This document shows, in pieces, positions 1 to 7,302 of a stretch of DNA of 38,685 bases (the stretch's first letter is position 1; each line of letters begins with the position of its first letter). The stretch lies in the NCBI RefSeq assembly GCF_001557235.1, contig NZ_LSJI01000274.1, forward strand, positions 1-38,685, given 5' to 3'. The position numbers and the translations under genes are program-made. The stretch is from Phenylobacterium sp. CCH9-H3 (GTDB taxonomy: Bacteria; Pseudomonadota; Alphaproteobacteria; Caulobacterales; Caulobacteraceae). The notes under the pieces were generated by a model that worked only from the letters and a program-made list of their open reading frames with translations, ran no database searches and had not been told where the DNA came from.

Positions 1-2
1 AC

Positions 3-329
3 CGGGCCAAGGACATGCTGATCCGCGGCGGCGAGAACATCTACTGCGTCGAGGTCGAGAACGTCCTCTACGACCACCCCGCGGTCATGGATGCAGCCGT
101 GGTGGCTAAGCCGCACCGGATCCTGGGCGAGGAGCCCGCCGCCGTGGTGACGCTGAAGCCCGGCCACGAGGCCACCGAGGAAGAACTGCGCGCCCACGTC
201 GCCGAGCGGCTCGCCGCCTTCAAGGTGCCGGTGGCGGTGAAGTTCTGGCACGAGACCCTGCCGCGCAACCCGAACGGCAAGATCCTGAAGAGCGAACTCA
301 AGAAGCTCTTCGTAGAGGAGCCCGCCTGA
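3..329 (+). CDS. acyl-CoA synthetase (class I adenylate-forming enzyme), C-terminal part only
   Basis: The reading frame is open from the left edge, so the gene begins outside the window. The visible 108 residues are the mobile C-terminal domain of the AMP-binding acyl/aryl-CoA synthetase superfamily. The hinge motif GRAKDMLIRGGENIY lies at the very start (its Gly would be just outside). The segment ends with PRNPNGKILKSELK, which contains the conserved catalytic lysine of the A10 motif that helps adenylate formation. These enzymes activate a carboxylate with ATP and transfer it to CoA in the cytoplasm. The substrate cannot be deduced because the binding domain is missing. The stop codon overlaps the putative CTG start of tlyA, suggesting co-transcription. 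Confidence 0.93.
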   Translation, partial: RAKDMLIRGGENIYCVEVENVLYDHPAVMDAAVVAKPHRILGEEPAAVVTLKPGHEATEEELRAHVAERLAAFKVPVAVKFWHETLPRNPNGKILKSELKKLFVEEPA

Positions 330-1054
330 GGACCCGCGCCGACCTTGCGCTCGTCGCCCGCGGCCTGTTCGAGAGCCGGGCCAAGGCGCGCGCGGCGATC
401 GAGGCAGGCGGGGTGACGGCGGACGGCCGACCGGTCGCCAAGGCGTCCGAACCGATCGAGGACACGGCGGTCGTCGAGGCTGTCGCGGCCCATCCGTGGG
501 TCGGACGCGGCGCCCTGAAGCTACTCCATGCCCTGGACCTCTGGCCCGTGGCCATCAAAGGACGCGTGGTGCTGGACATTGGGGCCTCGACCGGCGGCTT
601 CACCGAAGTCTGCCTGAGCCGCGGCGCGGCCCGGGTCTATGCGGTCGACGTGGGGCGAGGGCAGCTCCATCCCAGGATCGTCGCCGCCCCCCGCGTGGTC
701 AGCCTGGAGGCCACCGACGCGCGCGATCTGACGCCGGCCCTGATCCCGGAGCCGCCGGGTCTGATCGTCACGGACGTCAGCTTCATCTCGCTGGAGAAAG
801 CGCTGCCGGCCACACTGGCCCTGGCGGGGGCGGGGGCCGATCTGATCGCGCTGGTGAAGCCGCAGTTCGAGGTCGGTCGCGAGCACGTGGGCAAAGGCGG
901 CGTTGTCACCGACCCGGCGGCGCGGTCGCGGGCCCTGGACGCCGTCCGGGCGTTCGTCGAGGAGCAGGGCTGGCGCGTCCGCGAGGTCGCCGACAGCCCG
1001 ATCACGGGCGGCGACGGCAACCGGGAATTCCTGCTCTGGGCCGTCCGACCATAG
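326..1054 (+). CDS. tlyA: TlyA family rRNA (cytidine-2'-O)-methyltransferase
   Basis: A predicted 242-residue protein with an N-terminal S4 RNA-binding domain (about 1-60, including LFESRAKARAAIEAGGV) followed by an FtsJ-type Rossmann methyltransferase. The SAM-binding motif VLDIGASTGGFTEVCL and the later ALVKPQFEVGREHVGKGGVV block are typical of TlyA, which methylates cytidines in ribosomal RNA and is often annotated as a hemolysin. The S4 homology begins well before the first GTG (413). The only sensible start is CTG at 326, giving (M)RTRADLALVARGLF, which matches the family N-terminus. GAGGAG at 315-320 sits 5 nt before it, and CTG overlaps the TGA of the preceding gene (CTGA). The start codon is inferred; the identity is firm. 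Confidence 0.9.
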   Translation: MRTRADLALVARGLFESRAKARAAIEAGGVTADGRPVAKASEPIEDTAVVEAVAAHPWVGRGALKLLHALDLWPVAIKGRVVLDIGASTGGFTEVCLSRGAARVYAVDVGRGQLHPRIVAAPRVVSLEATDARDLTPALIPEPPGLIVTDVSFISLEKALPATLALAGAGADLIALVKPQFEVGREHVGKGGVVTDPAARSRALDAVRAFVEEQGWRVREVADSPITGGDGNREFLLWAVRP

Positions 1055-1085
1055 AAAAAGGGCCGCCCCGATACGCAGGCGGCCC
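1055..1085 (-). terminator. Rho-independent terminator of the glycine-zipper gene
   Basis: Read on the minus strand, GGGCCGCC (1085-1078) pairs perfectly with GGCGGCCC (1067-1060) across a 10-nt loop and is followed at once by TTTTT (1059-1055). It lies 26 nt after the stop of the lipoprotein gene and abuts the tlyA stop. Confidence 0.8.
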
Positions 1086-1111
1086 AGTCAGACACTCGAC
1101 TTGGAGAGCGT

Positions 1112-1714
1112 TCAGTCCACGACGGCGTACTTGCCGCTGGCATCGCGGCAGACGCGGACGAAGCGGGTCTGGGTGCGCCCGTCGGGCATGTAGATGGGGC
1201 TCTCGGCCAGGGTGCAGCCGTCCGGCTCGGCGGGCCGCTCGGCGGCGCGATAGCGCTCGACCGGCTCCTCGCGCCAGGCGTCCTCGCGGGCCTGCGCCGC
1301 GGCGGAGTCGGCATAGGCGTCGCGGTCGTAGTAGCTGCCGTTCGACGCGGCGGGCGGCGGCGGGGGCGGGGCGTTGTCGTAATAGCTGCTGGGCGACACG
1401 CAGGCCGCGCTCTTGTTGCCCACGACGCCGCCGATCACCGCGCCGAGCAGGCCGCCCAGCAGGGCGCCTTCCGTGCGGGCGTTGCGCGCCGCGGCATTGG
1501 AGCCGATCACCGCACCCGCGCCGCCGCCCAGCACCGCCCCGACCGTGCCGCGCTGGGTCTGATCGCGCTTGCAGGCGTCGTAGTAGTAGCCGGTGGTGGT
1601 GCGGGTGGTGTACGGACCCGCGGGTTGGGCCAGCGTCGGAGCGCACGCGCCCAGCGCGATCACGCCGGCGAGCGCGGCGGCTGCGGCCTTGGCGATGGTG
1701 ACCTGCGTGGACAT
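1112..1714 (-). CDS. glycine-zipper 2TM domain lipoprotein
   Basis: A 200-residue exported protein. The N-terminus MSTQVTIAKAAAAALAGVIA followed by LGAC looks like a signal peptide with a lipobox, cysteine at about residue 24. The middle (about 57-105) is a glycine-zipper repeat: GTVGAVLGGGAGAVIGS and GALLGGLLGAVIGGVVG, separated by NAAARNARTE, the Rick_17kDa/SmpA-like outer-membrane lipoprotein pattern. A Pro-rich stretch and a C-terminal Cys-containing domain (PDGCTLAES, RVCRDASGKYAVVD) follow. The start is ATG 1714, preceded by GAGGG on the minus strand; longer upstream extension lacks homology-like content. Role unknown, probably envelope structure. It is divergently transcribed from the RNA methyltransferase gene; both promoters must lie in 1715-1858. 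Confidence 0.8.
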   Translation of the reverse strand: MSTQVTIAKAAAAALAGVIALGACAPTLAQPAGPYTTRTTTGYYYDACKRDQTQRGTVGAVLGGGAGAVIGSNAAARNARTEGALLGGLLGAVIGGVVGNKSAACVSPSSYYDNAPPPPPPAASNGSYYDRDAYADSAAAQAREDAWREEPVERYRAAERPAEPDGCTLAESPIYMPDGRTQTRFVRVCRDASGKYAVVD

Positions 1715-1858
1715 TCGGTATCCCTCGATTTCGATGCTCTCGGCCGCACTACGGCGACGCTTTCCGGCAAGATGCCGGCGCGAACCTGAACGGCCGTTGA
1801 GAATCTCGTTCATGTTCGTTCATTTCCACTTAACCACGCGGCCCGCCACGGTGGCCCG

Positions 1859-3151
1859 ATGAGGTATCCCAAGCGCCGTCCTGCCGGCCGCCCCGACCCG
1901 CGTCCCGCGCCTGGTCCGCCGGTCGAGCTCACCATCGAAAGCGTGGGCGGGGAGGGCGATGGCGTCGCGGCCGGCCCGATCTTCGTGCCCTTCACCCTGC
2001 CGGGCGAGCGGGTGCGCGCTAAGGGGTCCGGCGAGCGGCGCGACCTCCTGGAGGTCCTGGAGCCCAGCGCGGAGCGGGTCGCGCCGCCCTGTCCTCATTT
2101 CTTCGCCTGCGGCGGCTGCGCGCTGCAGCACTGGGATCATGCCCCCTATCTTGCCTGGAAGGTGGCGCGGCTTGTCGGCACCCTCGCCCGCGAGCGGATA
2201 GAGACGGAAATCCTGGCGCCTTTCGCCGCCGGCCCGGGCACACGGCGGCGCGTCGCGCTGCACGCCCGCAAGGGCAGCCGGGACGCCGCCCGCCTCGGCT
2301 ACAAGGCCCGCAAGTCCTGGGATCTGGTGGACATCGCCGTCTGCCCGATCGCCGATCCCGCGATCCAGGCGGCGATCCCGGCCCTGAAGCGGTTGGCCGC
2401 GCCGCTGTTCGAGCATCCGAAGTCGGCGCCCACCCTGCACGTCACCCTGACCGACACCGGCCTCGACATCGACATCACCGGCGTCGAGGCCAGGAGCGGG
2501 GGCCTATCCGCGGACGCGCGCATGCAACTGGCCGAGCGTGCCGCGGAGGCCGACTTCGCCCGCGTCACCTTGGCCGGCGAGATGGCCTATATGGCGCGCA
2601 TGCCCCAGGTGCGATTGGGGCCGGCCCGGGTCGGGTTGCCGCCGGGCAGCTTCCTGCAGGCCACCCCCGGCGCGGAGGCCGCGATGGCCGCGTTCGTGGC
2701 CCAGGCCGGGGCCGGCGCCCATAGGATCGCAGACCTCTACTGCGGGGTGGGGACCTTCACCTTCCGGCTGGCCGAGATCGCGCCCGTTCATGCGGCGGAC
2801 TTTTCCGCGGCTGCGGTGGCGGCCCTGACCGCGGGTCTCGCCTCCGCGCCTGGCCTGAAGGGCGTCACCACTGAGGCCCGCGACCTGGCGCGCCGCCCGT
2901 TGCTGGCCCACGACCTGCGGCACATCGACGTCGCGGTCTTCGACCCGCCCCGCGCCGGCGCCGCCGAACAGACCGCTGAGCTGGCCGCTTCGAACGTCGC
3001 GCGCGTCATCGGCGTCTCCTGCAACCCCGCGACCTTCGTCCGCGACGCCCGCGTTCTGCTGGATGCCGGGTTCACCCTCGAGCGCGTCCTGCCTGTCGAC
3101 CAGTTCCTGTGGTCGCCGCACGTCGAGTTGGTGGGGGTGTTCAGGAGGTAG
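1859..3151 (+). CDS. class I SAM-dependent RNA uridine-5-methyltransferase, TrmA/RlmC/RlmD family
   Basis: A 430-residue cytoplasmic enzyme predicted to make 5-methyluridine in rRNA or tRNA. Residues about 22-75 form a TRAM RNA-binding domain (VELTIESVGGEGDGVA). Cysteines C78, C84, C87 and C162 fit the family's 4Fe-4S cluster (C-x5-C-x2-C...C). The catalytic domain shows PPGSFLQATP, the SAM motif IADLYCGVGTF (about 290-300), FDPPRAGA and VSCNPATF with nucleophilic C388, and ends with the conserved SPHVELVGVF block containing the general-base Glu. Which RNA position is modified (RlmD m5U1939-like or another) cannot be told from sequence alone, so no symbol is given. The start is ATG 1859; no strong Shine-Dalgarno sequence is visible. 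Confidence 0.9.
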   Translation: MRYPKRRPAGRPDPRPAPGPPVELTIESVGGEGDGVAAGPIFVPFTLPGERVRAKGSGERRDLLEVLEPSAERVAPPCPHFFACGGCALQHWDHAPYLAWKVARLVGTLARERIETEILAPFAAGPGTRRRVALHARKGSRDAARLGYKARKSWDLVDIAVCPIADPAIQAAIPALKRLAAPLFEHPKSAPTLHVTLTDTGLDIDITGVEARSGGLSADARMQLAERAAEADFARVTLAGEMAYMARMPQVRLGPARVGLPPGSFLQATPGAEAAMAAFVAQAGAGAHRIADLYCGVGTFTFRLAEIAPVHAADFSAAAVAALTAGLASAPGLKGVTTEARDLARRPLLAHDLRHIDVAVFDPPRAGAAEQTAELAASNVARVIGVSCNPATFVRDARVLLDAGFTLERVLPVDQFLWSPHVELVGVFRR

Positions 3152-3180
3152 GGGACCTTGCCGAAGGCAGAGCATGCGGA

Positions 3181-4275
3181 TCACTCTGCAAACAGGTCCA
3201 TCTGGCCGCCGCGCTGAGGCGGCACGCGGAACCGGCTTGCGTCGAGGGAGCCCCAGCCGACGTCCAGGCCGTACCGCTTCTTGGCCGCGGCGAAGCGTGC
3301 GGCCATGAGAGCGGCGAGGGGACCTTCGCCCTTCATGCGGCTGCCCCACTGCGCGTCGTAGTCCTTGCCGCCCCGCATCTGGCGCACCAGCGACATCACC
3401 CGGCGGGCGCGGTCCGGGTGGTCGGTCTCCAGCCACTCGCGGAACAGATCCTTGATCTCCAGCGGCAGGCGCAGCGCCACATAGCCGGCGCCGGATGCGC
3501 CCGCCTCGGCCGCCCGCTCAAGCACGGCCTCCATCTCATGGTCGTTGAGGGCCGGAATGCAGGGGGCGAACATCACCGTTACGGGCACGCCCGCCTGCGT
3601 CAGCCGCCGCACGGCATCGATCCGTTTTTCCGGCGTCGCGGCGCGGGGTTCCATGGAGCGGGCGAGCCGGCGGTCGAGGCTGGTGATGGAGACCGCCACC
3701 CGCGTCAGGTTCATCGCCGCCGCTTCGGCGAGCAGATCGAGATCCCGCACGATCAGCGCCGACTTCGTGATCACCGAGAACGGGTGGCGGAAGCGGACCA
3801 GCACCTCGATGACCCCCCGCGTGATGCGCAGCCTGCGTTCCTGCGGTTGATAGGGGTCGGTGTTGCCGCCGATATGGATCAGCTCCGGCACATAGCGCGG
3901 CTTCGACAGCTCCTTCTCCAGCAGCTGGGCGGCGTACGGCTTGAAGAAGAGCTTGGACTCGAAGTCGAGCCCCGGCGACAGGCCCATGTAGGCGTGCGCG
4001 GGGCGCGCGTAGCAGTAGATGCAGCCGTGCTCGCAACCCCGGTAAGGATTGATGGAGGCCGAGAAGCCGACGTCAGGGCTGTCGTTCCGGCTGATGATGA
4101 CCCGGGCCCTTTCGGCGGTCACCGTCGTGTCGAGCTGCCCGGGTGCGGGATCGTCGATCGACCAGCCGTCGTCGAAGTCCTCGCGCTGCTGAGCTTCGTA
4201 GCGGCCGCTAGCGTTGGAACGAGCGCCGCGGCCGCGCGGGGCCTTGGGGATCTGGGAGGTGAAACCGGAGGACAC
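3181..4275 (-). CDS. PA0069-type radical SAM protein
   Basis: A 364-residue protein with the radical SAM signature C-x3-C-x2-C (GCEHGCIYCYARP, C81, C85, C88) that binds the 4Fe-4S cluster used to cleave S-adenosylmethionine. The following IHIGGNTDPYQPQERRLRITRG and FSVITKSALIVRDLDLL blocks are characteristic of the PA0069/Rv2578c family, which resembles spore photoproduct lyase (SplB) in overall fold. The reaction of this family is not established; a link to DNA or nucleic-acid repair is only suggested by resemblance. It ends tail to tail with the RNA methyltransferase gene, leaving 29 nt between them. The start at 4275 is the first ATG, and the next gene starts divergently at 4352. Confidence 0.85.
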   Translation of the reverse strand: MSSGFTSQIPKAPRGRGARSNASGRYEAQQREDFDDGWSIDDPAPGQLDTTVTAERARVIISRNDSPDVGFSASINPYRGCEHGCIYCYARPAHAYMGLSPGLDFESKLFFKPYAAQLLEKELSKPRYVPELIHIGGNTDPYQPQERRLRITRGVIEVLVRFRHPFSVITKSALIVRDLDLLAEAAAMNLTRVAVSITSLDRRLARSMEPRAATPEKRIDAVRRLTQAGVPVTVMFAPCIPALNDHEMEAVLERAAEAGASGAGYVALRLPLEIKDLFREWLETDHPDRARRVMSLVRQMRGGKDYDAQWGSRMKGEGPLAALMAARFAAAKKRYGLDVGWGSLDASRFRVPPQRGGQMDLFAE

Positions 4276-4351
4276 CGGCCGATCCTAGGTGTGCAGAAAG
4301 AACAAAACAAGAACTATTGACCGACGAGGGGGAAGCAAGCTCTGTCGGGGC

Positions 4352-4798
4352 ATGCTTTCGGTGATCATCGACGCGCGGACCGGGGCTGACGGCCTGCCCG
4401 GACTTCTGGCTCAGCTCACGGCGGGGGCCGTGGACGGTCTGGTGCGCCAGGTCTTGATCGTAGCCGCGGACGGCCAGCGGGGGATCGACGAGCTTTGCGA
4501 GGACATGGGGGCCGAGGCCAGCTCCACGATGGAGGCGGCCGCGGCGGCGTCGCGTTCCGATCGACTGCTGGTGCTGCCCGCCGATCTCCGCCTGCGGGAC
4601 GGCTGGATCAAGGCGCTGGAGACCCATCTGGCGCGAGGCGGCGAGCCAGCTGTGGTGACGGGGTTTTCGGACGGGCGGCTTTTCGGCCGCCGTCCGTTCG
4701 GCGTCCTACTCGAACGCGATCGTCTGGAGGGTGGCCGCGGCGCCGACCTGAAGCGTCTCCGCCGCGATCTGGGGCTGCGGGCTCTTCGCGTTGGGTAG
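4352..4798 (+). CDS. short glycosyltransferase family 2-like protein
   Basis: A 148-residue protein whose N-terminus MLSVIIDARTGADGLPGLLAQL and middle DRLLVLPADLRLRDGWIKALETHL resemble the nucleotide-sugar-binding half of GT-A (family 2) glycosyltransferases. It is much shorter than a typical GT2 enzyme and has no clear DxD motif at the usual place, so catalytic activity is uncertain. The start is ATG 4352; a longer reading from 4289 adds 21 residues without homology-like content. Its last 93 nt overlap, tail to tail, the end of the lytic transglycosylase gene on the other strand. Both C-termini look plausible, so the overlap may be genuine. No operon partner is seen. Confidence 0.65.
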   Translation: MLSVIIDARTGADGLPGLLAQLTAGAVDGLVRQVLIVAADGQRGIDELCEDMGAEASSTMEAAAAASRSDRLLVLPADLRLRDGWIKALETHLARGGEPAVVTGFSDGRLFGRRPFGVLLERDRLEGGRGADLKRLRRDLGLRALRVG

Positions 4799-6307
4799 GT
4801 CGAGACGCACGTCGATGCGGCGCGCGCCGCCGGCCAGGGCGTCGAGAGTGCGGGGCTCCTCGCCGAACATCCGCTTGTAGGTCCAGTAGGCCGCCATGAC
4901 CTTCTCGACGTAATTGCGGGTCTCCAACGCCGGCAGGCACTCGATGGTCAGCAGCGGATCGTCCTGGCCGACCATGGCGGTGGTCTTGAGCACCGCGCCC
5001 GGCCCGGCGTTGTAGGCGGCCACCACGTGCAGGATGTCGCCGCCCACGCCGCGGTCCATGAGGTAGCTCAGGTAGTCCTGGCCGGCCCGGAGGTTGGTGG
5101 CCGGGTTGAACAGCACCTTGGGCCGCTTGCGGTAGATGCTGTCGCCGGTGGCGAGCGCCGCCGAGGCGGGCATCAACTGCATCAAGCCCAGGGCGCCCAC
5201 GGGCGAAACGGCCATGGGGTTGAATGCGCTTTCCTGGCGAACGATCGCGTACACCAGGGCCTTGTCCACGGTGAAGCCGTTGCGGGGCTCGAGCGGCGGG
5301 GTCTGATAGTCGCCCAAGGACAGATACTGCGGCTTCTGCGACCCGGGGCCGGCGGACGGGCCAAGCCCGCTAAGCATCGCGTTCCAGGCCTTGCGGTCGG
5401 CCCCGGTGCGGGCGAGGGCGAGGCCGGCGCGGAGTTCCTGGCGCGCCTCGTCCAGGCGCCCGATCTGAGCGAGGGCCGCGGCGCGATGGGCCCGGGGATC
5501 GTTCTCCAGCAGGCGCGTGGGCGGTGGTTCCGGGGCGCGGAACGAGGCCGGGATGAACTGCCCGGTCTGGGCGTCCGCCATGGTCATCTGGACCTGACGC
5601 TCGGCGATCATCCCGTAGAAGGTCTGCGGCGCCTGGGCGGCGAGCCGCAGGAAGGCGTTCGCCGTGGCGTTGTCGCCCAGCGCCACGGCCGAGCGGGCGG
5701 CCCAATAGGCGCCGGCGGCGCGCATCCACGGGTCGCTCTCGTCGTCGCGGGCCACCTGGGCGAAGTAGTCGTGCGCCTGACCATAGTCCTGCAGGCGCCA
5801 AGCGGAGAGGCCCGCAATCCAGCGCTCCCCCACGTTCACGGCAAGCTGGAAGGCCGTGCGGGCGTCGCCGGAGTAGAAGGCTTCGCGGGCGGGCCGGGTG
5901 ATCTCGCTGCGCGTGGTGTCGACCAGCGCCACCTCGGGCGTCGGCAGGGGCACGGCGTCGGCGGGCCGGCGCTTTGCGGCCAGGGAGAAAACGCGGTCGG
6001 CCAGCGGCAGGTCGCGGAACTTGGCCAGCCAGCCCGACAGCTCCTCGAACGTGGCCTTGTGGGCGCTCGGGTGCATCAGGGCCCGAAAGGACAAGTAGCC
6101 GTCGAGGGAACGATCCTGGATCGTCGCCGCTTCCAGTTGCGCGCCGACGAAGTCGCCCTGGTCCACGGCCTGGAAGGCGGCGGCATAGGCGCGGGCGTCG
6201 GTGTCGGAGAGGGCCTTCGGCGATCCGGCCGCCGCAACAGAGCTGGCAACCGAGGCGGCGGCGACGAGGGACAATACCCCGACGCGCAGGCGCTGTTCGA
6301 GCGTCAT
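4706..6307 (-). CDS. slt: soluble lytic murein transglycosylase
   Basis: A 533-residue periplasmic enzyme predicted to cleave the MurNAc-GlcNAc bond of peptidoglycan with formation of 1,6-anhydroMurNAc. It has a signal peptide (about 1-27, ending AAAG), a long alpha-helical, TPR-like superhelix (about 35-310, with helices such as YWAARSAVALGDNATANAFL) and a C-terminal lysozyme-like SLT domain. The catalytic glutamate is E359 in VRQESAFNP, followed by GALGLMQLMPASA and AAYNAGPG. Length and domain order match the Slt70 class. The uracil-DNA glycosylase gene lies upstream on the same strand with a 75-nt gap, so the two may be co-transcribed. Its 3' end overlaps the convergent glycosyltransferase-like gene by 93 nt. 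Confidence 0.92.
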   Translation of the reverse strand: MTLEQRLRVGVLSLVAAASVASSVAAAGSPKALSDTDARAYAAAFQAVDQGDFVGAQLEAATIQDRSLDGYLSFRALMHPSAHKATFEELSGWLAKFRDLPLADRVFSLAAKRRPADAVPLPTPEVALVDTTRSEITRPAREAFYSGDARTAFQLAVNVGERWIAGLSAWRLQDYGQAHDYFAQVARDDESDPWMRAAGAYWAARSAVALGDNATANAFLRLAAQAPQTFYGMIAERQVQMTMADAQTGQFIPASFRAPEPPPTRLLENDPRAHRAAALAQIGRLDEARQELRAGLALARTGADRKAWNAMLSGLGPSAGPGSQKPQYLSLGDYQTPPLEPRNGFTVDKALVYAIVRQESAFNPMAVSPVGALGLMQLMPASAALATGDSIYRKRPKVLFNPATNLRAGQDYLSYLMDRGVGGDILHVVAAYNAGPGAVLKTTAMVGQDDPLLTIECLPALETRNYVEKVMAAYWTYKRMFGEEPRTLDALAGGARRIDVRLDLPNAKSPQPQIAAETLQVGAAATLQTIAFE

Positions 6308-6382
6308 GCCGTCTATATCCGCGGGCAGAACTAACGTCTGCTGAACGCGGACCCCTTTTTCTCTGAGTCCCAGATCGCGAAG

Positions 6383-7216
6383 CTAGAGGGGCCTTTCCGG
6401 GCGATCAAGCCTTTCGGAAAGCGTCAACAGATCGCTCCACGCCTTTTTCTTCGCACCGGGCTGCCGCAGCAGGAAGGCGGGGTGAAGCGTCGGCATGGCG
6501 GGCAATTCCATGGTCCCGTCGGCCGAACGCCATTCGAACCATCGCCCGCGCAGCGACAGAATACCCTCCTCGCGCTTCAGGACCGACTTGGCCGACGCCC
6601 CGCCGGCGAGGAGCAGCATCCGGGGCTGGACCAGCTGGACGATGCGCTCGAGGAAGGGGGCGCAGGCGGCCTGTTCCGCTGGCGTCGGCGTCCGGTTGCC
6701 CGGGGGGCGCCAGAAGACGGTGTTGGTGATCAGGACCCGGTCGGTGAGGCCCGCCGCGGCCAGCATCCGGTCCAGAAGCTTGCCCGCGCGGCCCACGAAC
6801 GGTTCCCCGCGGGCGTCTTCGTCCGCCCCGGGGCCTTCGCCGATGACCAGCAGCGGCGCCTTGGGATCGCCCCGGTAGACCACAGCCTTGGTGGCGGCGC
6901 CCTCGAAGCGCAGGGGACAGCCCTCGAAAGCCGAGATGGCGGCGACCAGGGCGTCGAGGTCCGCCGCGCCGGCCGCGAGCTGCCGGGCCTGGGCGACGGC
7001 GCCGGAAATATCGGCCTGGCCGCCGAAGGCCCGGGGCGCGGGGACTGCGGCGAGGGGTGCGACCGGCGCCGCGGGGCGCACCGGCGGCAGGATCTTGCCC
7101 GCCTCGATCCGGTCGACGGCCTCGTCCAGCAGCATGGCGTCGACGCCCGCGTCCGCCCAGAAGGCGAGCAGGCTTTCGGCGACGGCGGCGTCGAAGGGTT
7201 CGGCGGTGGCCGGCAT
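6383..7216 (-). CDS. uracil-DNA glycosylase, family 4-like, with incomplete Fe-S cysteine set
   Basis: A 277-residue enzyme predicted to excise uracil from DNA. The catalytic domain spans about 95-270. It shows IGEGPGADEDARGEPFVGRAG (motif 1), NTVFWRPPGNRTPTPAE and TLHPAFLL (motif 2), the family-4 hallmarks. Typical family-4 enzymes hold a 4Fe-4S cluster with four cysteines. Here C100 and C185 remain, but the first cysteine of the C-x2-C pair is F97 and the KCRPPGNR cysteine is W169, so a normal cluster is unlikely. An N-terminal extension of about 85 residues, rich in Ala and Pro, precedes the domain. The lytic transglycosylase gene follows on the same strand. The start at 7216 fits an N-terminal helix; exact start uncertain. 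Confidence 0.85.
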   Translation of the reverse strand: MPATAEPFDAAVAESLLAFWADAGVDAMLLDEAVDRIEAGKILPPVRPAAPVAPLAAVPAPRAFGGQADISGAVAQARQLAAGAADLDALVAAISAFEGCPLRFEGAATKAVVYRGDPKAPLLVIGEGPGADEDARGEPFVGRAGKLLDRMLAAAGLTDRVLITNTVFWRPPGNRTPTPAEQAACAPFLERIVQLVQPRMLLLAGGASAKSVLKREEGILSLRGRWFEWRSADGTMELPAMPTLHPAFLLRQPGAKKKAWSDLLTLSERLDRPERPL

Positions 7217-7302
7217 TCCCTGGGTTCACTCCGGATCGGGCTTGCGCCACTCTTGGCGCGTCGGCGCGGGCTTGTCAGCCCGGAATGGGGAGAACGGACG
7301 CG

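Noticed and set aside
3109..4320. A 403-codon plus-strand frame opposite the radical SAM gene
   Set aside because: The radical SAM motifs are on the minus strand; the plus frame shows no domain and overlaps the end of the RNA methyltransferase gene.
5027..6334. A 435-codon plus-strand frame opposite the lytic transglycosylase
   Set aside because: Shadow of a clear SLT-domain gene; no signal peptide, motif or ribosome binding site.
7057..7302. An extended N-terminus for the M48 protease
   Set aside because: The extra 82 residues are an Arg/Pro-rich antisense reading of the uracil-DNA glycosylase gene; the signal peptide starts at ATG 7303.
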